Below, one piece after another: positions 53,254 through 59,505 of a stretch of DNA of 64,000 bases. The stretch covers positions 36,425 through 100,424 of the forward strand of contig JAGOUY010000006.1 of NCBI GenBank assembly GCA_018061025.1, in the 5' to 3' direction. Each line of letters opens with the position of its first letter. Within the stretch, counting starts at the first letter, position 1. The notes below the pieces were generated by a model that had not been told where the DNA came from, ran no database searches, and saw only the letters and a program-made list of their open reading frames with translations. A program made the position numbers and the translations under genes. Source of the DNA: Patescibacteria group bacterium. Lineage in GTDB: Bacteria; Patescibacteriota; Patescibacteriia; 2-12-FULL-60-25.

Positions 53254-53685
53254 CTAAATCCCCAATCCTCCTAAGCGTTCCGCAATCGCATTCCCCTGTT
53301 CTTCGGTTTGAGCCGCATACGTCTTCCAAGTCGCCTCATCCCAAACTTCCAAGCGGTTATATAAACCCGCAACAACAACGTCCTTCGTGAGGCCCGCATA
53401 GGTGCGTAAATACTCAGGAATATTCACTCGACCAGAACTATCGAGCTCAACTTCCATCGCACCAGCCAACATTAAGCGAGCAAATGCGCGTGTATCCGCT
53501 TGGCCAAGAGGCAACGCCGCTAATTTCGTGGCCACGAGTTCCCACTCTGCCTTCGGGTACACGAACAAACTCCGATCCAACCCACGGGTCACAACAACCC
53601 CAGTCGCCAAAGTGCCACGAAACTTAGACGGCATCGCCAGCCGGCCTTTTTCATCGACCGTATGATGATATTCGCCAAGAAACAT
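53254..53685 (-). CDS. mraZ: transcriptional regulator MraZ
   Basis: MraZ (143 residues) is a ring-forming SpoVT/AbrB-like DNA-binding protein that represses the division cluster. The canonical start is MFLGEYHHTVDEKGRLAMPSKFR, so the ATG at 53685 is chosen although the frame extends upstream. The second AbrB half is ELDSSGRVNIPEYLRTYAG. Its binding boxes lie directly upstream. Confidence 0.96.
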   Translation of the reverse strand: MFLGEYHHTVDEKGRLAMPSKFRGTLATGVVVTRGLDRSLFVYPKAEWELVATKLAALPLGQADTRAFARLMLAGAMEVELDSSGRVNIPEYLRTYAGLTKDVVVAGLYNRLEVWDEATWKTYAAQTEEQGNAIAERLGGLGI

Positions 53686-53688
53686 AAC

Positions 53689-53739
53689 CCACTCTGTGCC
53701 ACTTGATGACACTATATGCCACTTCGACCACTAAAACAA
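53689..53739 (-). promoter_or_regulatory. mraZ promoter with five MraZ boxes
   Basis: On the minus strand TTGTTT (53739-53734), 17 bases, TATAGT (53716-53711). Five AGTGG-type boxes (AGTGG, AGTGG, AGTGT, AGTGG, AGTGG) are spaced 9-10-10-10 bases across the promoter and leader. Known MraZ operators are GTGG-type direct repeats with a 10-bp period, so this is an autoregulatory operator. Confidence 0.85.
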
Positions 53740-53782
53740 GGGTGATTGTGGATAAAGACATCCGGATGCACAAGCTCAGATA

Positions 53783-54844
53783 CATCCTGGACTCCTCTGA
53801 CCCCACAGAGGTATGCAAATTAGAAGGATTGGCAGTGAAGTAATCGGTTTTCGACAGGTAGCCGAATACGCCATACGGTGCGTCCATATGGTCAAAGATG
53901 AGGCAAGGAAGCGAGCAAAGATCCTCGTGTTTTGGAAGAAATATGGCCTCAAGGCAACCACCGAAGCCTTTGGCGTGAGTCGAGCCACTCTCTTTGAATG
54001 GAAGAAACGTTTTAAAGATGGGAAGGGTCGTCTGACTTCCCTGAATATGAAAGACAGAGCTCCAAGGAAAAGGAGGGTTCGTCTGTGGCCAATCGAGGTC
54101 ATCCGCATGATCAAAATCATACGAAGTGAGCATCCAAACCTTGGAAAAGAGAAGCTTCACCCAGAAGTCAAGGAATGGTGTGAGAAACAGGGTCTTGTCT
54201 GTCCTTCCATTGCAACAATTGGAAGACTCATCAAAGACGATCCTTCCAAAATGCGCATGCTCGTCTCTCGTCCAAGCTGTGCCGGAAGACGAAAGCAACG
54301 AAAAGACTTGAAAACAAAGGCGAGGAAGCCAAAAGGATACACCCCCTCAAAGCCTGGGGAATGTATTGCCTTCGATACGGTCGAGAAGATCATTCATGGA
54401 ACCAGACGATATCTCATCACAGCCGTTGATATTCATTCCAGGTTCGCCCTCGCCTTTGCCACAAAAAGCCATGGTTCAAAAGAAGCTGCCCATGTCTTCA
54501 AAGCCATTTTTCAAAGCTTTCCATACCAGATCGAAAAAGTCCTCACCGACAATGGCTCTGAGTTCATGAAGTCCTTTCAACAAGAGATCGAAAAAACTGG
54601 TGTGATTCATTGGTATACGTATCCAAAGACTCCTAAGATGAATGCGCATTGTGAAAGATTCAATCGCACCATCCAAGAAGAATTCGTTGACTGGAACCTT
54701 CATCTCCTCCAAAATCCAAACCAGTTCAACAAGAAATTGGCCGAGTATCTCATCTGGTTCAACACGAAACGTCCCCATGAGGCCCTGGGCATGAAGTCAC
54801 CGATTCAGTTTTTAACTCAAGATGACACAGAGGAGTCCAGAATG
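53783..54844. mobile_element. IS481-like insertion sequence
   Basis: Inverted repeats CATYCTGGACTCCTCTG (53783-53799 and 54828-54844, 16 of 17 matching) bound one transposase gene. No target-site duplication was found. It lies 44 bases upstream of the mraZ -35, leaving the mraZ promoter intact. The transposase stop lies 24 bases outside the right repeat. Confidence 0.78.
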
Positions 54845-54868
54845 AGGTGGGCGCGTACACCGGATTGA
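53813..54868 (+). CDS. IS481-like DDE transposase
   Basis: A 351-residue transposase. The N-terminal helix-turn-helix is GLKATTEAFGVSRATLFEWKKRF. The rve-type catalytic domain carries Asp in IAFDTVEKIIHGTRRYLITAVD, Asp in VLTDNGSEF, and Glu in NAHCERFNRTIQEEF; FNTKRPHEALGMKSPIQFL is the typical C-terminal signature. All three acidic residues are present, so it may be active. The last eight or so codons lie outside the right inverted repeat and depend on flanking DNA. The start is uncertain; Met-26 (MVKDEARKR) is an alternative. Confidence 0.9.
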   Translation: MQIRRIGSEVIGFRQVAEYAIRCVHMVKDEARKRAKILVFWKKYGLKATTEAFGVSRATLFEWKKRFKDGKGRLTSLNMKDRAPRKRRVRLWPIEVIRMIKIIRSEHPNLGKEKLHPEVKEWCEKQGLVCPSIATIGRLIKDDPSKMRMLVSRPSCAGRRKQRKDLKTKARKPKGYTPSKPGECIAFDTVEKIIHGTRRYLITAVDIHSRFALAFATKSHGSKEAAHVFKAIFQSFPYQIEKVLTDNGSEFMKSFQQEIEKTGVIHWYTYPKTPKMNAHCERFNRTIQEEFVDWNLHLLQNPNQFNKKLAEYLIWFNTKRPHEALGMKSPIQFLTQDDTEESRMRWARTPD

Positions 54869-54909
54869 CAAAAACTGCATTTATTTATAGGGTGATCTGT
54901 CTGCAGATC
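54865..54909 (+). promoter_or_regulatory. promoter and palindrome of the tiny-gene pair
   Basis: Consensus TTGACA (54865-54870), 17 bases, TAGGGT (54888-54893). The perfect palindrome GATCTG-TCTG-CAGATC (54894-54909) directly follows the -10, where it could be an operator at the transcription start. The -35 overlaps the transposase stop codon. Confidence 0.65.
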
Positions 54910-54944
54910 GCCAAGCAGACACAGCCCATCCAGGAGAAGAGACG

Positions 54945-55124
54945 ATGACGAGAACCGAAAAAGATACTCTCGGTATGCGCTCACACAATCTCGCCGACAT
55001 GATGAACCGGCGAATGGCCGAATATCGCAAGGGCATCGAGCAACGAGATCGAGAGAAGCGCGAAGCGTTCCTCAAGAGGAAATCGCCCATCCTCATGGCG
55101 AACGACATGTACGAACACTTCTAG
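54945..55124 (+). CDS. tiny basic protein, 59 aa
   Basis: MTRTEKDTLGMRSHNLADMM starts a strongly charged, helical protein rich in Arg, Lys, Met and Glu (MAEYRKGIEQRDREKREAFL) and ending NDMYEHF. A Shine-Dalgarno, AGGAGAAGA, lies upstream. No family is known; nucleic-acid binding is only a guess from its charge. It is nine bases upstream of the 65-residue gene and shares its transcript. Confidence 0.6.
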   Translation: MTRTEKDTLGMRSHNLADMMNRRMAEYRKGIEQRDREKREAFLKRKSPILMANDMYEHF

Positions 55125-55133
55125 CTGCTCATC

Positions 55134-55331
55134 ATGGAGCGTTCCGGACGGGGGGAGCTCTCTCTCACGGGATACATGCTCCCCATCACGAAGAGGACGG
55201 AGGCAGCCGTGGCACTCGTGCAAGCGCGCCTGGCGACCGAGGACATCAAGCTGGCCTGGACAAAAGGTCCCTACGAAAGCAACCAGGGCACGACCACTCA
55301 TCATCTCCTTCACCTCACCCTCAACTGGTGA
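55134..55331 (+). CDS. small protein, 65 aa
   Basis: MERSGRGELSLTGYMLPITK is followed by an amphipathic helix (AAVALVQARLATEDIKLAW) and a Thr/His-rich end. No Shine-Dalgarno is evident, so translation is probably coupled to the preceding gene. No family is recognised. Codons are GC-ending. Confidence 0.5.
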   Translation: MERSGRGELSLTGYMLPITKRTEAAVALVQARLATEDIKLAWTKGPYESNQGTTTHHLLHLTLNW

Positions 55332-55412
55332 TCCTTCCCCTCCCCCACACATCCACGGCCACCATTCCCTCATCCGGCCGACTGGGTGTTTTATTTTTTC
55401 TATAAAAACAAC

Positions 55413-55440
55413 AACACTCCGACCGCAAGCGACAGAGTGT
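55413..55440 (-). terminator. intrinsic terminator of the second lipoprotein gene
   Basis: On the minus strand ACACTC...GAGTGT (6 bp with an inner stem) is followed by TGTTGTTTTTA. The stretch 55332-55412 ends with GTTTTATTTTTT on the plus strand, which may terminate the tiny-gene pair. Confidence 0.6.
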
Positions 55441-55562
55441 CTATCATTTCTCCTCTCAAATACTCGATCATTGATCAAGCCATCAGTTGAGGGGGGAGGC
55501 ACGATCATGATTCATCATCACGCGTCCTCCCAGAGTCTCTGGTTGTAGGGGAATGTGCGGCG

Positions 55563-56606
55563 TTAGGGGAACAAGTCGATGAGCCGCTCCATGCTCGTGT
55601 AGCGCGCGAGCACCGCTCGCGGATCATCGCTAGGCATCACGTCGACGGGCGTGCCGATCGTGTAGAGATCGAAGACCGGATGCGGAAGGATGTGGAGCCG
55701 AGGACTGGTCCAGGCATCGAGACCCATGCCAGTAAACCCACCGTCGAAACGAATCGGGTGCAGGGTGCGGTTGGGACCGGCGATGTAGCGAAAGCGGTCG
55801 CCGGGGCGGGTCGTGAAGACCGTGCCCGCTACGAAGAGCGCCGTACCCGCTTCGGGAAGAGCATTGAGGGCGGTTTCATCCGCCGCCCACACATCTGAAC
55901 AGATCGCGGGATCTTCGAGGAGCAAGGCACCCTTAACGAAAAGGGGTCCCGACGACTGCGAAAGGAAAACCTTGCTCGTCGGCATACGCACCCGCACCAG
56001 CCTGCCCCTCTGCTCCATGATGTAGTAGACGACCTCGGATACCGGGGAGCGGACATGCGTACCAGCGTAAATGCCGGGCGCACGACCGAAATCCTCAGGC
56101 CGGCTCCACCGGCCATTGGTGCAGCAGCCCCGATAGCCATACTCGGCCGCGGGGTATCCCGAGTACGCGCCACAGAACCAGAAATCTCCTCGTCCATCCC
56201 TAGAGCGGTAAATCCGCGATCCGGGGGGAGCGGCGGGGACGTCGGCGGTCACGGAGGCGTCGGAGGACACGTCAGCACCGACATCGATGGAGACGTCCGG
56301 CGTCGCGTCGAGCATGGTGACATCGGCGACGGGCGCGTCGGGCTCGACGACGTCGGCGTCGATGACGACCGGCGTGTCCGGAACGAACGCCGCGTCCTCG
56401 AACACCACGTCGGACTGGAGGGACGCGTCGGTGGGGACGATCTCGACCAGCACCGGGGCGTCGGGGATGGCCGTCTCTACCTGCGCCACGTCGGGCTGCG
56501 GCATGGCGGCGTCGTCGGGAGCAGGGCAGTCGATGGACTCCGCGGGGGCGGAGCACGCGAGCAGGAGCGAGGCGAAGGCGGCGGCGAGAACGATGAGCTT
56601 GCGCAT
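55563..56606 (-). CDS. second surface lipoprotein with Asp-rich linker
   Basis: A 347-residue lipoprotein. MRKLIVLAAAFASLLLACSA is a lipoprotein signal with lipobox LLAC; the ATG at 56606 is chosen because it matches the start position of the other lipoprotein gene. Residues ~25-115 are an Asp/Val/Pro/Ala low-complexity linker. The outer domain is Cys- and Trp-containing (FWFCGAYSGYPAAEYGYRGCC) and differs from that of the first lipoprotein. The 180-base leader, promoter and linker are shared between the two. The weak ribosome-binding site (GAAAGTG) is also shared. Confidence 0.78.
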   Translation of the reverse strand: MRKLIVLAAAFASLLLACSAPAESIDCPAPDDAAMPQPDVAQVETAIPDAPVLVEIVPTDASLQSDVVFEDAAFVPDTPVVIDADVVEPDAPVADVTMLDATPDVSIDVGADVSSDASVTADVPAAPPGSRIYRSRDGRGDFWFCGAYSGYPAAEYGYRGCCTNGRWSRPEDFGRAPGIYAGTHVRSPVSEVVYYIMEQRGRLVRVRMPTSKVFLSQSSGPLFVKGALLLEDPAICSDVWAADETALNALPEAGTALFVAGTVFTTRPGDRFRYIAGPNRTLHPIRFDGGFTGMGLDAWTSPRLHILPHPVFDLYTIGTPVDVMPSDDPRAVLARYTSMERLIDLFP

Positions 56607-56787
56607 GAGACACTTCACTTTCTTCTTGCTGTGAACACTTCCAGGGACGGCTTACGCCTACACGTCGAACCATCGACGTTATCCCTTTATCAGTGATCGC
56701 CTGAACACACAGGTTCTAGACGAAATTCTGGCTAGACTTAGCCAATAGTTTCGGCTACAACACGCAAAATACTGACTAGGCACTTGA
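56607..56787 (-). promoter_or_regulatory. conserved structured 5' leader, copy 2
   Basis: On the minus strand hairpin TGGCTA-AGTC-TAGCCA (56729-56744) lies inside CGAAA/TTTCG pairs. It is followed by the three-way junction 56643-56686: AGGGAT/GTCCCT, ACGTCGA-TGGT-TCGACGT and GGC-GTAA-GCC. Stem sequences are conserved or compensated relative to copy 1; loops vary. Confidence 0.65.
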
Positions 56788-56793
56788 AATAAT

Positions 56794-56822
56794 ATGATAC
56801 CAGAAAAATGGGGTTTTGTCAA
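56794..56822 (-). promoter_or_regulatory. promoter of the second lipoprotein gene
   Basis: On the minus strand TTGACA (56822-56817), 17 bases, TATCAT (56799-56794). It lies just past the uvrC stop. Confidence 0.8.
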
Positions 56823-56876
56823 TCAAAAAACCTCACAAAACATCCCTTATCTGAGCCTTATTTTTAAGGGAAATTC

Positions 56877-58325
56877 CTATTCAAGTGCTCGCTTCGCATC
56901 CCCCAAAAACCGCTTTGCCCGCAAATTCCGATGGTACGTAATCGCAAAGCGATGCGCCTCATCTCTTACCTGCTCTAACACCACATGATGTTTTTGACAT
57001 GCCTGCGCCAGCAACGCATCTGCTGTGGTAAAAATTAAATCATTGCGTTTACGCTCCGGTCCTTTCGCCAATCCAACAATCGGAATAGATAATCCTAATT
57101 CACCATGCACAACCTGCTCGGCCGCATGCACCTGTGGCACGCCTCCATCAATTAAAAGAAGATGCGGTTTCTTCCATTCTGCATGCGTAAATCGTCGACG
57201 CAATACTTCTTGCATCGAAGCGACATCGTTCGATCCTTCCACCGTCTTAATCCGAAACTTACGATACTCTCCTTTATTCGCCGCCCCACGCTCAAACACC
57301 ACCATCGACGCCACCGTCGACGTCCCGGAGACATGCGAAATATCATAGCCCTCAATCCGACCAAAAATTGAAGTATCGGGTATATGAGAAGAAGACCCCC
57401 CCTTATTCATACTCGATACACGATTCTCGATACTCGATACTTCCTGCGCCTCATCCTCCTTCGACAACATCGACACATCCTGAATATGCTCAAGCGCAAA
57501 GACTTTATTCCGCCACAATCCCGCTTCTTCAAATTGCTGCGCCTTTGCCGCTCGCTGCATGCGCTTACGATAATCTTTTAAGATCTCATCTTTTTTCCCT
57601 TCAAAGAAACGAATCAAGTCACGAATCACGCGACGATACTCAAGCGGAGTCACGGCTCCAACGCATACGCCCGGACATTGCTTCAAATGAAAATAAAAAC
57701 ACGCGCGTTTTTGCCCCGGAACACACGTAGACCAAGGAATGATCTTGCGAATTAGCTCTAACGCGACACGCAAAGAACGCGCCGAGGTATACGGACCAAA
57801 CAAATACTTATAACAAAGCTCCGTCCGCTCTACGCGGCCACCATGATGCTCAATCGCCCGTGGCAAATGATCTCCGACCGTCAAGACGCTCCCCTTCGCA
57901 TGCAATCCATCCAATGAACGCCCCTTGGCAGATAGTACCCCCACAATCGTCTTCCCTACTCCCAACTGCCCACCCCGCACAAGCAAGGGACGCGGATATT
58001 CTTCATCCGTAATCGCCAAATACATGAACGACTTATCGTCTTTCTGATCCGTATTATATTTCGGCCAATATAACTTGATGAGATTCGCCTCCAAAATCAG
58101 CGCCTCCAAAGCCGTCGGTTTCTGAATATAATCAATCTCACACACCAGCCGCGTCATCTCCTCAATAAAATTACTATGCGGCCGCTCAAAATGCTGACGA
58201 ACACGACGCGCCAGCGACGTCGCCTTCCCAACATAAATAATCGCCCCATGGGCGTCTTTCATGAGATAAACCCCGGGAGAATCGGGGAGGATATCGTTTT
58301 TAATTTTTATCTGTTTTGGGATCAT
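56877..58325 (-). CDS. uvrC: excinuclease UvrC without the C-terminal HhH domain
   Basis: UvrC makes both incisions in nucleotide-excision repair. The GIY-YIG-type nuclease start (DSPGVYLMKDAHGAIIYVGKA), Cys-rich linker (CPGVCVGAVTPLEY), UVR helix (AKAQQFEEAGLWRNKV) and the RNase-H-like C-terminal nuclease (IEGYDISHVSGT, LLIDGGVPQVHAA) are present. The protein ends after LGDAKRALE, so the tandem helix-hairpin-helix domain of E. coli UvrC is missing. A short repeat-coded insert ([12 protein letters not shown]) lies in the linker. The ATG at 58325 is preferred over an in-frame GTG at 58346. Confidence 0.94.
   Translation of the reverse strand: MIPKQIKIKNDILPDSPGVYLMKDAHGAIIYVGKATSLARRVRQHFERPHSNFIEEMTRLVCEIDYIQKPTALEALILEANLIKLYWPKYNTDQKDDKSFMYLAITDEEYPRPLLVRGGQLGVGKTIVGVLSAKGRSLDGLHAKGSVLTVGDHLPRAIEHHGGRVERTELCYKYLFGPYTSARSLRVALELIRKIIPWSTCVPGQKRACFYFHLKQCPGVCVGAVTPLEYRRVIRDLIRFFEGKKDEILKDYRKRMQRAAKAQQFEEAGLWRNKVFALEHIQDVSMLSKEDEAQEVSSIENRVSSMNKGGSSSHIPDTSIFGRIEGYDISHVSGTSTVASMVVFERGAANKGEYRKFRIKTVEGSNDVASMQEVLRRRFTHAEWKKPHLLLIDGGVPQVHAAEQVVHGELGLSIPIVGLAKGPERKRNDLIFTTADALLAQACQKHHVVLEQVRDEAHRFAITYHRNLRAKRFLGDAKRALE
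57412..57439. repeat. 7-bp tandem repeat inside uvrC (four units)
   Basis: On the plus strand CTCGATA, CACGATT, CTCGATA, CTCGATA, then CTTC. It codes for part of SSIENRVSSM in the UvrC linker. The same type of array occurs in uvrA at 61661-61688. Confidence 0.85.
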
Positions 58326-58354
58326 GAGACTATCTATAAAAACCACACACCGTA

Positions 58355-59431
58355 CTATCCAAAAACTTTAGCATATAGATGCTCATCCGTAGATCTTTTT
58401 ATCTTAGCTTTATAAATATCTAAAATTGATTCTGTTGTACCGACAACTGTCTGGTTAGATGTTAGCACTTGGTACTCTGGGCTATCTGGATGAGCAATAC
58501 AATCAATAATACGTTCAACCTGGTTTTTTTTCTGATACCTCCAACGTTTTATAACCTCATCAATAGCCTCCTCATCGAGATGAGAAGTCATTTCATCAAG
58601 GTTCATATCTCCGAGACCATCCCTATACGTATCTAAACTCCCTTTATGTTTATAGTAGTCAAATAAAGCCTGATAAGCATGACGAGGGCTGCCGCGAAAA
58701 ATCTTTTTTAGAGCCGCTTGCTTGTCTGCGGATACGCTGGAATAAAAAGACACAACTCCTTTATTTTGCGCAGTAACAAAACGGAGACGTCTGCCCTCAA
58801 CAGTCATGCCCATCTCCTTCTCTATAACTACGTTAATATACCCTTGTAAGGCGCTTACATTCACAGCATTAGAAAAATCTCCGGAAGTCAGCACCTCGGT
58901 TAATATCTCCTTACGATTACTTGAGTAGCCTTTATTAATGATAGCCAAGAGAAACTTTGCCGTACGTCCATTACCATCATTAAACGGGTGTACGCCTGAA
59001 ATAACTGAAGACAAAAGCAGAGCAACATCTTCCAAGGCGACGTTTCTCTCAACCATGGCTTTTGCCGCCGTGAGTGACCGCTCCAGCAAATACTCCTTGT
59101 CTTCAAATTCTGGAAAGTCCCACTTCGCATCTTCCTGCGAGCCAATTACAACGTCTTTGCCGTCCATGCCCCACTCAGAACGCTCTCTATTACGCAGGAT
59201 CCCGTTTATAGTGACAAGAAGGGCTAAATAATCATCCGGCGAGATACCTCGAATAAATCCACGAATTGATTCGTCATTTCCCAAAACCTCACGAGCATAC
59301 CTTCCCTGAAACCCGGGAAGAGCTTCATTCTCGTCGAATAATTTAAGAATTTTTGCTGCCTGTTCCTGACGGAGTTCAAGACCATCATCTATCTCCGGAA
59401 GGCTTTTCCCATCATTATATTCTGGATGCAT
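58355..59431 (-). CDS. Fic-family protein
   Basis: A 358-residue protein with a Fic core. The active motif is HPFNDGNGRTAKF: the catalytic His, Phe, Asp and Gly-Asn-Gly-Arg are present, but the final Arg of HPFxDGNGRxxR is Lys. Fic enzymes transfer AMP or other phosphates to target hydroxyls. The C-terminal ~120 residues (RRLRFVTAQNKGVVSFYSSV onward) have no clear match. The gene is AT-richer than its neighbours and sits between uvrA and uvrC, which suggests later acquisition. No antitoxin with an inhibitory helix is seen beside it. Confidence 0.88.
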   Translation of the reverse strand: MHPEYNDGKSLPEIDDGLELRQEQAAKILKLFDENEALPGFQGRYAREVLGNDESIRGFIRGISPDDYLALLVTINGILRNRERSEWGMDGKDVVIGSQEDAKWDFPEFEDKEYLLERSLTAAKAMVERNVALEDVALLLSSVISGVHPFNDGNGRTAKFLLAIINKGYSSNRKEILTEVLTSGDFSNAVNVSALQGYINVVIEKEMGMTVEGRRLRFVTAQNKGVVSFYSSVSADKQAALKKIFRGSPRHAYQALFDYYKHKGSLDTYRDGLGDMNLDEMTSHLDEEAIDEVIKRWRYQKKNQVERIIDCIAHPDSPEYQVLTSNQTVVGTTESILDIYKAKIKRSTDEHLYAKVFG

Positions 59432-59474
59432 ACATATAAGCTACGTTTATATTGGGCCAGTACTCCTCCCCTAA

Positions 59475-59496
59475 CCCCTCCTCGCCGGAGGAGGGG
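59475..59496. terminator. GC-rich hairpin after uvrA
   Basis: CCCCTCCTC-GCCG-GAGGAGGGG is a perfect 9-bp stem between uvrA and fic; no T run follows, so termination is only possible. Confidence 0.4.
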
Positions 59497-59505
59497 AATC
59501 TAAAA

